NCBI GenBank assembly: GCA_041485845.1
Contig: JBGPKH010000226.1
Span: 1-12,207, forward strand
Length of the DNA: 12,207 nucleotides
Origin: OMOG01 sp041485845
GTDB taxonomy: Bacteria; Acidobacteriota; Terriglobia; Bryobacterales; Bryobacteraceae
Direction of reading: 5' to 3'
Of this stretch, positions 1 through 8,700 are shown piece by piece; position 1 is the stretch's first letter; each line of letters opens with the position of its first letter. Below the pieces are notes generated by a model that worked only from the letters and a program-made list of their open reading frames with translations, did not search any database and had not been told where the DNA came from. Made by a program: the position numbers and the translations under genes.

Positions 1-385
1 GCCGCATGTACTCCACGTGCAGGTGCGCAGCGGGGTAGCGAGTGGAAAATTGTTCCTGGAGCCGGCTCATCTCGGAGAGTCCGATCGAATAGATCGACGC
101 CACCCTCACGCTGCCCGTCACGCTCCCATGCATGGCCTCCAGGGCCATGGTGAATTCTTCCTCGCGACGCAGCACGTCGCGGCAGAATTCGGCATAAAGC
201 TTGCCGGCTTCGGTGAGCTCGATCGGTCGTTTCGTGCGGTCGAACACGCTCTGGCCGAGACGCCGTTCCACCTCCTGCACGTGCTGGCTGGCCGCCGACT
301 GGCTCACCCCGCAATGGGCCGCCCCCTTGCTCATGCTGCGAGTGGCAGCGATCTCCCTGAAAAGCTTACACTCCCAAAGGACCAC
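1..385 (-). CDS. LysR-type transcriptional regulator, N-terminal part (copy A, runs off left edge)
   Basis: Reading the minus strand from about 385 down to 1 gives an uninterrupted frame of about 128 codons with the hallmarks of a LysR-family regulator. An N-terminal winged helix-turn-helix contains GVSQSAASQHVQEVERRLGQ, followed by VFDRTKRPIELTEAGKLY, the linker helix, and the start of the effector domain (GSVRVASIYSIGLSEM...). The C-terminal part lies outside the window. LysR proteins bind DNA as tetramers at T-N11-A type sites and often control a divergent neighbour. The divergent gene was probably gltB originally, as with gltC-gltAB in Bacillus subtilis; that is inference. The start is uncertain. 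The frame has no ATG before the HTH; a GTG at 385-383 is the best in-frame candidate but lacks a clear ribosome binding site, and a stop lies in frame further upstream near 443. Family call is strong; exact start and target are not. Confidence 0.85.
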   Translation of the reverse strand, partial: MVLWECKLFREIAATRSMSKGAAHCGVSQSAASQHVQEVERRLGQSVFDRTKRPIELTEAGKLYAEFCRDVLRREEEFTMALEAMHGSVTGSVRVASIYSIGLSEMSRLQEQFSTRYPAAHLHVEYMR

Positions 386-454
386 GAAAGCCAGAATACC
401 ATAAGGTTCGCTAATTTCAGTGCCGAGATCTCTTTCTGCTGCCTAATAGTAGCG
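79..454. repeat. First copy of a ~375-bp tandemly duplicated unit (LysR 5' end plus intergenic block)
   Basis: The segment 79-354 (LysR HTH coding region) is repeated in the same orientation at 454-704. The segment 379-454 is repeated in the same orientation at 5560-5635. The second LysR copy begins exactly where the first intergenic block ends (around 454/455), as expected for a head-to-tail duplication of one unit. The second unit is now split by the receptor/GH gene pair. Confidence 0.75.
379..454. promoter_or_regulatory. 76-bp conserved block upstream of LysR copy A, paralogous to the gltB upstream block
   Basis: By eye this block aligns without gaps to 5560-5635, with about 56 of 76 positions identical. 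Best conserved are GGACC-CGAAA, CAGAATA, ATAAG, CTAATT, and the right end GCCTAATA-TAGCG. The stretch is AT-richer than its surroundings, which fits a promoter or operator region, and it contains the palindrome GAGATCTC (424-431). Its left end overlaps the 5' end of the LysR frame. It was probably the original regulator-gltB intergenic region. No convincing -35/-10 pair was assigned. Confidence 0.6.
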
Positions 455-704
455 TCCGATCGAATAGATCGACGCCACCCTCACGCTGCCCGTCACGTTT
501 CCGTTTAGGGCCAGCGTGAATTCCTCCTGCCGCCGCAGCACGTCGCGGCAGAATTCGGCGTAGAGCTTGCCGGCTTCGGTCAGTTCCAGCGGCCGTTTGG
601 TGCGGTCAAATACAATCTGCCCGAGGCGCCGTTCCACCCTGGCTGGCCGCCGACTGGCTCACCCCGCAATGTTCTGCCCCTTCCTCATGCTGCGTTAGCG
701 ATCT
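454..704 (-). pseudogene. Truncated, frameshifted second copy of the LysR regulator 5' region (copy B)
   Basis: This is a decayed duplicate of the HTH region of copy A in the same orientation. The best-preserved part encodes ERRLGQIVFDRTKRPLELTE and onward through GSVRVASIYSIG. Three defects are visible relative to copy A. An 11-nt deletion at 638/639 (copy A bases 273-283) removes HVQE and shifts the frame inside the HTH. Further small indels lie near 670-697. Homology stops at 454, where the frame runs into the 76-bp block and ends at a stop at 445-443, so the whole effector domain is absent. A 64-codon frame from a GTG at 637 stays open but lacks the HTH. Many substitutions against copy A are silent or conservative (for example S to I, I to L, E to Q), suggesting an old duplication rather than an assembly artefact. 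Confidence 0.85.
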
Positions 705-799
705 ATCATAACGTTGTTTCAGAACGTGTTTCAGGTTACAGTTTGTTTATCGAAATGCTTTCGGGCGGTATTGGCTGTCCGTCTTGAGGAGGAAACTCA
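705..799 (+). promoter_or_regulatory. Leader of the TonB receptor gene, with an imperfect tandem repeat and strong ribosome binding site
   Basis: The sequence here is AT-richer than the flanking genes. It contains an imperfect direct repeat, AACGTTGTTTCAG (710-722) followed immediately by AACGTGTTTCAG (723-734), which could be an operator but has no known match. A strong Shine-Dalgarno sequence, GAGGAGG at 786-792, lies 7 nt before the ATG at 800 and fixes that start. No confident -35/-10 pair was identified. Confidence 0.5.
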
Positions 800-3700
800 A
801 TGTCTTGCAAATTGGCGTTTCTGATCGCGTTGCTGCTTACGGCTATGTGTTCCGTTCCCTGTTTTGCCCAAGTCGAGCAAGGCGCAATTACCGGAGTCGT
901 CGCGGATGCAACGGGAGCGTCGATCCCCAAGGCGAAGGTTACTGCCACGAATCAAGCCACCGGGGTCGTTGCCATCGCCGAAACCACCGATGAGGGGTAC
1001 TATAAGGTTCCCTACCTGTTGGCGGGAAAATATAAACTGGCGGTGGAAAAGGACGGTTTTGCGGTTTACCGCGTGACCAGCGTGCCAGTGCTCGTCGGCC
1101 AGATCTCCACCATCGACGTGACCCTCAAAACCGGCAGCGTACACGACGAGATCACGGTTGTCTCTGACGCGCTGCTGATTGACCAGACAAGCTCGTCGCT
1201 GGGCTATGTCATAAGCGCCACCCAGATCCTGGAGGCTCCCACCGGCCGCAGCCCTTATTCCCTGCTGAGCGGCCTGCCTGGGGTAATCGCCACCGGCAAT
1301 ACCGGGACGGGGCCGATCATCAGCGGAGGGCGCTCCAATACGACCGCCATCTTGCTCGATGGGCAGGACACCCGGAACAACTCCACTCTGGACAACGCTT
1401 ACACCCCTCCCCAGGAGACCATTCAGGAAATCCGGTTCATTACCAACAGTTTCTCGGCCGAATACGGCCGCTCCGCCGGCGGCGTCATCGCGGCCGCGGG
1501 ACGAACCGGCGCCAACCAGTTGCACGGCAGCGTCTACGACTACCTGAAGAACGACCAGTTGAATGCCAACAGTTGGCAGAACAACCGGAACAACGTGGCC
1601 CGCGGCCGGCAGAGGCACAACGAATACGGGTTTACAGTGTCCGGTCCCGTGTATGTCCCTCGCATTTACAACGGCCGCAACCAGACTTTCTTCTTCTTCA
1701 ATTGGGAACAGGTCAACGATCACGGCGTCAGCACGCCCACGGCGAACATTCCAACCGCCCTGCAAAAGAGCGGTGATTTCTCGCAGACGTTTACCAGCGC
1801 CAATGCGCTGATCCGGATCTACGATCCGCTGACCACCGTGGCGGACCCGGCCCAAAGCAGCGGATTTAGCCGCGCGCCATTCCCGGGTAATGTCATCCCG
1901 GCGGGTCGCATCGATCCCATCATGAAGAAGATTATCGGATTCTATCCTGAGCCGACGCTCGCCGTCTCTCCCACGCTGCAGACCAACTGGTCGCAGAGTT
2001 TTGCCAATATCACCCACACGGACAAGTGGTTCACGCGAGCGGACCAGAACTTCGGCGCCAGGAACCGGCTGTTTTTCCGGTATGGGCATCAGACTTCTCC
2101 GCGGACCAGCCCGTACACCAACATCGCGTTCCCGGGAGAAGGAACCAACGGCGGCGGCAACCAGCAATCCATCGCCTATACCTACGGGCTCAGCGACACC
2201 GAGACCTTTTCGTCGAACCTGGTGGGCGAGTTCCGCTTCGGCTATACGCGCTCGGTTATCAAGCTGACGCCCCTCAGCGTGGGATTCGACATCACGAGCA
2301 TCGGGCTGCCTTCCTATCTGAAGGCTGTCTCCGCGGATGCGATCTTCCCGCGGATCAATATCACCGACTTCACAGCGCTCGGTCCCGACCGGGCTTCGCA
2401 TGATGTGGATGCCGAGAATACGCCCGAATTGCAGGCGCATTTCACGTGGCTCAAAGGGTCGCACGCGATCAAGGCCGGCTACGACATGCTCTTCTGCCAG
2501 TTCAACACGTTCCGGCCGGATTATCCATCCGGCACGTTTTCATTCGGCCGGGCCTACACCCAGGGTCCCAACCCCGCCACAGGAACTGCCACCGCCGGCT
2601 ACGGTTTGGCCAGCGCTCTGCTTGGCGCGCCGGACGGAGGGCAGTTCACGATCGGGCCCTCGTTGGCGCTGTTGCAGCCCAGCCACAACTGGTATCTGCA
2701 GGACGATTGGAAGGTATCCCGCACCCTCACCGTGAACCTGGGGGTTCGTTTCGAATACCAGACGCCGTTCAAGGAGCGCTACAATCAGCTCGCCTACTTC
2801 GATCCCGCCGCGACGGAGCCGGTCACCGGGCTCAAGGGCGTCCTGCTCCCCACTACCAGTTCGCACCGGTATCCGAGCGACCCCAACAGGAATTGGGCCC
2901 CGCGAGTGGGCTTGGCTTGGACTTTCCTGCCGAATACTGTGTTCCGGGCAGGATACGGCTTGTTCTATGCTCCGGGCAGCGGTGGTATCGGTTCGAGCCC
3001 CGGAGATTTGGGCAGCGGGTCGTCGGTGGCCACGGGCATTTTCTTCGGCCAGCCGCTGGCGGCGCCCAATACGCCCATCCCCGGAGCGTCGCTCGCCAAC
3101 CCGTTTGTGACCGGGCTGTTGCCCTATCCGAATTCTCTGGTCGGCAACGGTATCGGCGCGATTTTCCCGTCGTGGACCACGCCCATGAACCAGATGTGGA
3201 ACGCCAACATCCAACGCAGCGTCACGAAGAACCTCCTGGTCGAAGCCGCCTACATCGGCAGCCGCGGCGAACACATCTGGAACAACTTCACTCGTAATGC
3301 CACGTTCCCGCAGTATCTCTCGATGGGCACGCAACTGAACAGCCTGGTTCCCAACCCCTTCTTCGGCAAGATCGCGACGGGAGCGATGAGCGCCGCGCAA
3401 GTGCGGTTGGGATCGCTGCTGGTCCCGTATTCGCAGTACGGCGGCGTCAGCCAGATTCGCGCCTCGGTGGGCGATTCGGTCTATCACGGTTTCACGCTGA
3501 GGGCGGAGCGGTCGTTCTCGCACGGCCTGTTGTTCCAGGTGTCCTACACCGGCGCCAAGCTGATCGACAATGTGAACGAGCGGTTTCTCGGCGGCGCCAA
3601 TTACATCGACCCCTACAATCTCGGCCTGTCGAGATCCATTTCGGCCGCCGATATTTCCCGGCGTCTCGTCGCCAGCTACGTCTATGAGCTGCCCTTCGGA

Positions 3701-4192
3701 CACGGCAAGCAATTCCTCTCGCACGGAATCGCGAGCTGGATCTTCGGCAACTGGCAGACTACCGGTGTCTTCTCGACGCAGACCGGCACACCGGTCTCCA
3801 TCGGCGCAGCCTGCACCTTCTCCGGCGCGACCGGCTATGGCTGTTATGCCGACCGCCTGAGAGACGGCAACCTGCCCAGCGACCAAAGGAGCATGAACAA
3901 GTGGTTCGACACGACCGCGTACGCCAGTCCCGCGCCCTACTCCTTCGGCAACGGCTCCCGAACGGAACCGGATCTGCGCAACCCGGGAACCATCAGCTTC
4001 GATTCCGTGATGAGCCGGTGGCAGCCCATCCACGAGCGCCTGCGGCTGCAATTCCGCGCCGAGTTGTACAACATCCTGAATCATCCCAACCTGGGAGCCC
4101 CCAGCGCCGGCATCACCTCTTCGACTTATGGGCAGATCGCCTCGAAGAGCGGCAACCGCACCGTGACCATGGCTTTGCGGCTTGAATTCTAG
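800..4192 (+). CDS. TonB-dependent receptor, Oar-like, with N-terminal carboxypeptidase-regulatory domain
   Basis: A 1130-residue outer-membrane transporter of the large Oar-like class common in Acidobacteriota. A Sec signal peptide covers residues 1-23 (hydrophobic ALLLTAM core, likely cleavage CFA|Q). A carboxypeptidase-regulatory-like beta-sandwich follows at about 28-115 (GAITGVVADATGASIP; DEGYYKVPYLLAGKYKL). A plug region at about 120-240 contains SGGRSNTTAILLDGQDTRN and EYGRSAGGVI. The remainder is a long beta-barrel with many aromatic and Asn-rich segments, ending in Phe (ALRLEF), the usual outer-membrane protein C-terminus. These proteins use TonB/ExbBD energy to import large substrates such as glycans, siderophores or peptides; the substrate cannot be read from the sequence. 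The start is set by GAGGAGG 7 nt upstream. The next gene begins 12 nt after the stop, suggesting co-transcription and a carbohydrate-related substrate. The length is normal for the family and no frame defects are seen. Confidence 0.9.
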   Translation: MSCKLAFLIALLLTAMCSVPCFAQVEQGAITGVVADATGASIPKAKVTATNQATGVVAIAETTDEGYYKVPYLLAGKYKLAVEKDGFAVYRVTSVPVLVGQISTIDVTLKTGSVHDEITVVSDALLIDQTSSSLGYVISATQILEAPTGRSPYSLLSGLPGVIATGNTGTGPIISGGRSNTTAILLDGQDTRNNSTLDNAYTPPQETIQEIRFITNSFSAEYGRSAGGVIAAAGRTGANQLHGSVYDYLKNDQLNANSWQNNRNNVARGRQRHNEYGFTVSGPVYVPRIYNGRNQTFFFFNWEQVNDHGVSTPTANIPTALQKSGDFSQTFTSANALIRIYDPLTTVADPAQSSGFSRAPFPGNVIPAGRIDPIMKKIIGFYPEPTLAVSPTLQTNWSQSFANITHTDKWFTRADQNFGARNRLFFRYGHQTSPRTSPYTNIAFPGEGTNGGGNQQSIAYTYGLSDTETFSSNLVGEFRFGYTRSVIKLTPLSVGFDITSIGLPSYLKAVSADAIFPRINITDFTALGPDRASHDVDAENTPELQAHFTWLKGSHAIKAGYDMLFCQFNTFRPDYPSGTFSFGRAYTQGPNPATGTATAGYGLASALLGAPDGGQFTIGPSLALLQPSHNWYLQDDWKVSRTLTVNLGVRFEYQTPFKERYNQLAYFDPAATEPVTGLKGVLLPTTSSHRYPSDPNRNWAPRVGLAWTFLPNTVFRAGYGLFYAPGSGGIGSSPGDLGSGSSVATGIFFGQPLAAPNTPIPGASLANPFVTGLLPYPNSLVGNGIGAIFPSWTTPMNQMWNANIQRSVTKNLLVEAAYIGSRGEHIWNNFTRNATFPQYLSMGTQLNSLVPNPFFGKIATGAMSAAQVRLGSLLVPYSQYGGVSQIRASVGDSVYHGFTLRAERSFSHGLLFQVSYTGAKLIDNVNERFLGGANYIDPYNLGLSRSISAADISRRLVASYVYELPFGHGKQFLSHGIASWIFGNWQTTGVFSTQTGTPVSIGAACTFSGATGYGCYADRLRDGNLPSDQRSMNKWFDTTAYASPAPYSFGNGSRTEPDLRNPGTISFDSVMSRWQPIHERLRLQFRAELYNILNHPNLGAPSAGITSSTYGQIASKSGNRTVTMALRLEF

Positions 4193-4204
4193 ACCGCCCA
4201 AACT

Positions 4205-5497
4205 ATGAGAAATCATCTCCGCGTTGCGTTGGCCCTGGTGCTCTTCCGGGCCGTGCTCGTTGCAGCCGGTGTTGTCGACCCGTCTACGCTCGACAACAAG
4301 GTCCTGATCGGGTATCAGGGTTGGTTTACGTGTCCCTCGGATGGCTCCGGGCGTTGGACCCATTGGTCCCGCGGCGTTCCCACCGCCGATAGTTTGACGG
4401 TCGAAATGTACCCCGATGTCAGCGAGCTCGATTCCGATGAGCTCTGCGAGGTTCCCGGAATGACCGTCGGTGAAAAGCCGGCGTATCTCTTCTCGTCACG
4501 GAACCACAAGACGGTGTCCCGTCATTTCCGCTGGATGCGGGAATATGGGCTGGACGGCGTTCTCGTGCAGCGCTTCGTGGGAGAGATTCGCAGAAAGCGC
4601 GCGGATGGGGATGTAGTCCTCAAGAACATCATGTCCGCCGCCAGGGAGTCCGGGCGCACGTTCGCCATCGAATACGATATATCGGGCGGGAATGCCGAGA
4701 CGTTCGTTCAGACTCTAAAAGACGACTGGGTATACCTGGTTGACGAACTCAAGCTGACGTCACATCCGAATTACCAGCGCCACAACGGAAAACCCGTCCT
4801 GTCCATTTGGGGCATGGGCTTGAACGACGGCAGCGCCCATCCCCCGGCCGATCCGCAGGTTGCCAAGGCCCTGATCGAGTGGTTCAAGTCCGAGGCCCCG
4901 GCGCCATACCACGTCACCTACATGGGCGGCACTCCCGCCCGCTGGGGGACGCTGACCGCCGATTCGCGCAAGGACCCGGCTTGGGCCGGGGTGTATGCAG
5001 CCATGGACGTCGTCCAGCCCTGGAACGTCGGGCGCTACGGTAGTATCGAGGCCGTCGACCGTTGGAAGAATGACGTGCTGGGTCCGGACGTCAAGCTGGC
5101 GGCCGCGAATCATCAGATCTACATGCCAGTGATATTCCCGGGCTTTTCCTGGCAGAATCTCAAACGAAACAACCGGCCCAACCAGATTCCGCGGCTCCGC
5201 GGCGAGTTCCTCTGGCGCCAGGCTTACAACGCCAGGATGGCAGGCGCCAAGGTTCTGAAGATTGCCATGTTCGATGAGGTGGACGAGGGAACGGCGATCC
5301 TCAAGGTAGTCTCAGACCGCAGGAAAGCACCGGACCAGGGCTATTGGCTGACCCTGGATGCCGATGGCGCGGAGTTGCCCAACGACTGGTATCTAAGACT
5401 GGCGGGCGAGGTCACCCGGATGTTTCACGGAGACATCCAGCCGGATCCCAAAATGCCTGCCAACCCGGTGTCGCAACCCAAACCCACGGCCCACTGA
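4205..5497 (+). CDS. Secreted glycoside hydrolase family 71/99-like protein ('xylosidase/arabinosidase' family)
   Basis: A 430-residue protein with a likely signal peptide at residues 1-22 (hydrophobic, ending VLVAAG, although Arg15 interrupts the hydrophobic core). The mature part matches my recollection of the GH71/99-like family often annotated 'xylosidase/arabinosidase': GYQGWFTCPSDG (36-47), then WTHWSRG, YPDVSELD, the HFRWMREYGLDGVLVQRF segment, AIEYDISGG, KPVLSIWGMG, PVIFPGFSW, and FDEVDEGTAI near 356-364. Such proteins are predicted TIM-barrel hydrolases. The acidic residues in YDISG and FDEVDEG are plausible catalytic or binding residues by family analogy only. The start codon lies 12 nt after the receptor stop and has no clear Shine-Dalgarno, so translation may be coupled. 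The pairing suggests periplasmic or surface glycan breakdown linked to receptor uptake. The substrate is unknown; the name 'xylosidase/arabinosidase' should not be taken as proven. Confidence 0.8.
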   Translation: MRNHLRVALALVLFRAVLVAAGVVDPSTLDNKVLIGYQGWFTCPSDGSGRWTHWSRGVPTADSLTVEMYPDVSELDSDELCEVPGMTVGEKPAYLFSSRNHKTVSRHFRWMREYGLDGVLVQRFVGEIRRKRADGDVVLKNIMSAARESGRTFAIEYDISGGNAETFVQTLKDDWVYLVDELKLTSHPNYQRHNGKPVLSIWGMGLNDGSAHPPADPQVAKALIEWFKSEAPAPYHVTYMGGTPARWGTLTADSRKDPAWAGVYAAMDVVQPWNVGRYGSIEAVDRWKNDVLGPDVKLAAANHQIYMPVIFPGFSWQNLKRNNRPNQIPRLRGEFLWRQAYNARMAGAKVLKIAMFDEVDEGTAILKVVSDRRKAPDQGYWLTLDADGAELPNDWYLRLAGEVTRMFHGDIQPDPKMPANPVSQPKPTAH

Positions 5498-5509
5498 ATC
5501 TGCGGCCGT

Positions 5510-5541
5510 CGAGGGGTTGAGGACCAACCATCCTGACCTCG
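5510..5541 (+). terminator. Weak hairpin after the GH gene, possible terminator
   Basis: A nested inverted repeat lies 13 nt after the GH stop: outer arms CGAGG (5510-5514) and CCTCG (5537-5541), inner arms GGTTG (5515-5519) and CAACC (5525-5529). The right side carries a 7-nt bulge and no T-run follows, so this is not a convincing intrinsic terminator. It is recorded because a transcript end is expected here. Confidence 0.25.
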
Positions 5542-5559
5542 AGCATACGCGGGGCGGCG

Positions 5560-5635
5560 GGACCGCGAAATTCAGAATAATATAAGTTTCACTAATTGTG
5601 GCAACAAGATAATTTTCTATTGCCTAATACTAGCG
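5560..5635 (+). promoter_or_regulatory. 76-bp conserved block upstream of gltB (second copy), probable gltB promoter/operator region
   Basis: This is the gap-free counterpart of 379-454 in the same orientation, about 74 percent identical by eye. It is markedly AT-rich (CAGAATAATATAAG; GATAATTTTC) within otherwise GC-rich DNA and ends about 100 nt before the gltB ATG, as expected for a promoter. The shared right end GCCTAATA-TAGCG contains a TAATAC/TAATAG hexamer that could act as a -10 element, but no good -35 lies at standard spacing. Because the first copy sits next to a LysR gene, a LysR-type operator within the block is plausible; this is inference. Confidence 0.55.
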
Positions 5636-5736
5636 GCGCTGGTACACTAAATCCCAAGGCGACCACCGTAGCACAGAAAAACGCTACCGGACTACCCTCC
5701 GGGCGCGGATTCCATGCCACCATGAACTGAAGCAAC
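5636..5736 (+). promoter_or_regulatory. gltB 5' leader
   Basis: About 100 nt without a gene. Two short inverted repeats could form small hairpins in the leader RNA: GTAGC (5668-5672) with GCTAC (5683-5687), and CCGGA (5687-5691) with TCCGG (5698-5702), overlapping by one base. There is no strong Shine-Dalgarno before the gltB ATG; only a GAAG-like stretch (5728-5732 region) is present. An ATG-AAC-TGA triplet string at 5722-5730 is too short to call a gene. No riboswitch was recognised. Confidence 0.35.
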
Positions 5737-8700
5737 ATGAGCGATTCGATTGTAACCAGCGGTCTACCCGCGGCCCAAGGTCTCTACGACCCCCGCTTCG
5801 AGCACGACGCCTGTGGGATCGGCTTCGTCGCCAGCGTCAAGGGCCAGAAATCTCACGACATCATCGTCAAGGGCATCCAGGTTTTGATCAACCTGACCCA
5901 CCGCGGAGCGTGCGGCTGCGATCCGGAAACCGGCGACGGCGCCGGCGTGCTGATCCAGGTTCCGCACAAGTTCTTCGCGCGGGAGTGTGCGCAGCTCGGC
6001 TTCACGCTGCCCGCGGCCGGAGAGTACGGCGTGGGCATGACGTTCCTTCCGGTGGAGCCGCATCCCCGCCTGCAATGCGAAGGCATCGTCGAGCGCATTG
6101 TGCGCGAAGAGGGACTCACGGTGCTCGGCTGGCGCGACACCCCGATCGAGGGCTCGGCGATCGGCCGCGTGGCGCGCGCGTCGCAGCCGTATATCGAACA
6201 GGTCTTCATCGGACGCGGCAAGGGCATGACCGAGGAGCAGCTCGAGCGCAAACTCTACGTCGTCCGCAAGCGCGCCGAGGCGGAGGTCGCGGCATCGGAT
6301 CTCCCGGAGAAGGGTTTTTTTTACCTCCCCTCGCTTTCCGCGCGCACCATCGTATATAAAGGATTGCTGCTGGCGCCGCAAATCGCCAATTTTTATCCCG
6401 AATTGAGCGACCCCGATGTGGTCAGCGCGCTGTGCCTGGTGCACCAGCGCTTCTCGACGAATACGTTTCCGACGTGGCAGCTCGCGCACCCTTACCGCTA
6501 CATCGCGCACAACGGCGAAATCAACACCTTGCGCGGGAACGTGAACTGGATGCACGCGCGGCAGTCGGTGCTGGCTTCGCCGCTCTTCGGCAACGACATC
6601 AAGAAGCTGTTCCCCATCATCCAGCCGAACGGCAGCGATTCCGCGGCCTTCGACAACGCGCTGGAGCTGCTGGTGATGTCGGGCCGCCCGATTCAGCACG
6701 CCATGGCGATGCTGATTCCCGAGGCGTGGGCCAAGAACGAGCACATGAACCCGCAGAAGCGCGCGTTCTACGAATACCACGCGTCGCTGATGGAGCCCTG
6801 GGACGGTCCCGCCGCGATTGCCTTCACCGACGGCCGCTCGATCGGCGCCACGCTCGATCGCAACGGCCTGCGTCCGGCGCGCTACCTGGTGACCCACGAC
6901 GATCTGCTCATCATGGCGTCGGAGACCGGCGTGCTTCCGGTGAAGCCCGAGAACGTGAAGCTCAAGGGCCGCCTGCAACCGGGCAAGATGCTGCTGGTGG
7001 ATACGGTGGAGGGCCGTCTCATCTCCGATCGCGAGATCAAGCGCGCGCTCTATGGGCGCAATCCCTACCAGCTTTGGATCAAAGAGAATCAGATTACGCT
7101 GGACCAGTTGGCCGATCCGCCGCGCGAGCACCCCAGCGATCCGGCGACTATCCTGGTCCGCCAGCGCGCGTTCGGCTACACCGACGAAGACCTCCGGATG
7201 ATTCTGGGGCCGATGGCCGAAAAGGGCGAAGAACCGGTAGGCTCCATGGGCACCGACACGCCGCTGGCATGCCTCTCCGACAAGCCGCAACCGCTGTTCA
7301 ACTATTTCAAGCAGCTCTTTGCGCAGGTCACGAATCCTCCGATCGACCCCATCCGCGAAGAGATGGTGATGTCGCTCACCAGCTATATCGGCACCGAGCG
7401 CAATATTCTCGACGAGACGCCGCAGCACTGCCACACGCTGAAGCTGCCGCACCCGATTCTCACCAACCGCGATCTGGAAAAGCTGCGGCGCGTCTCACAG
7501 GGCGATTTTCTCGCCACTACCCTGCCTATGCTGTTCGCGGTGGAGGAAGGCGAAAAGGGCCTGGAGCGGGCGCTGACGCAGCTTTGCCGCCGCGCCTCGC
7601 TGGCCATCCAGTCGGGTTATACGCTGCTGATTCTTTCGGATCGAGGGGTCGATCCGGATTATGCGCCCGTTCCCAGCCTGCTGGCGCTCACCGCGGTGCA
7701 TAACCACCTGGTCCGTGAAGAAACTCGCACGCAGGTGGCTCTCCTCATCGAATCGGGCGAGCCGCGCGAGGTGATGCACTTCGCCCTGCTGATCGGGTAT
7801 GGGGCGAGCGCGGTGAATCCGTACCTGGCCCTCGAGACGGTAGGTCAGGGCGACGCCCTTAAGAACTTCATCAAGTCCATTAACAAAGGGCTACTAAAGA
7901 CCTTCAGCAAAATGGGGATATCCACTCTCCAGAGCTACCGCGGCGCGCAGGTTTTCGAAGCTCTCGGGCTGAACCGGGACCTCATCGAGCGCTACTTTAC
8001 GGGCACTGTTTCGCGCATCGAGGGCGTGGGGCTGGAGGTGCTCGCCCAGGAGGCGATTCTCAAACACCAGCATGCGTTCCATCCGGTAACCGAATCCGAC
8101 ACCGAGTTGGCCGTGGGCGGCAACTATCAGTTCCGGGTGCGCGGCGAGTATCACCTGTACAATCCGCAGACCATCGCCAAGCTGCAGCACGCCGTGCGGC
8201 AGGAGAGCGCCGAGACTTTCCAGGAATACACCGACCTGCTCGACAAGCAGAATCGACAGCTCTGCACGCTGCGCGGACTGCTGGATGTCAAACAGTCGGC
8301 GGAGCCCATCCCGCTCGAAGAGGTGGAGCCCGCCGCGGAGATCGTCAAGCGGTTCGCCACCGGCGCGATGTCGTTCGGCTCGATCTCCAAGGAAGCTCAC
8401 GAGACGCTGGCCATCGCGATGAACCGCATCGGGGGCAAATCGAATACCGGCGAGGGTGGGGAGGACGAGGCGCGCTACGGCACCGAGCGCCGCAGTGCGA
8501 TCAAGCAGGTGGCCAGCGCGCGTTTCGGCGTCACCACCAACTACCTGGTGAACGCCGACGATCTGCAGATCAAGATGGCGCAGGGGGCCAAGCCCGGAGA
8601 GGGCGGCCAGCTTCCCGGCCACAAGGTGGATGAGACCATAGCGCGCGTGCGGCACTCGATCCCGGGCGTGGGTTTGATTTCGCCGCCGCCGCACCACGAC

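Noticed and set aside
17..508. Plus-strand 163-codon frame across the LysR copies
   Set aside because: It is antisense to LysR copy A and part of copy B. Its product is shadow-like, and the minus strand shows a clear HTH domain.
797..4363. Long minus-strand frames (555 and 607 codons) opposite the TonB receptor
   Set aside because: They have the same shadow character: no signal, domain or ribosome binding site, and the plus strand encodes a complete recognisable receptor.
705..5559. Transposon or integron ends flanking the receptor/GH cassette
   Set aside because: No terminal inverted repeats, short target-site duplication, transposase or integrase was found at either inferred edge, so the mechanism of insertion is left open.
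5722..5730. ATG-AAC-TGA just upstream of gltB as a regulatory mini-ORF
   Set aside because: A two-codon frame without a ribosome binding site is expected by chance; there is no supporting leader-peptide pattern.
6315..6322. Run of eight T in gltB as a possible slippage or frameshift site
   Set aside because: The frame is intact through it (EKGFFYL) and matches the family; there is no sign of a programmed event or a second product.
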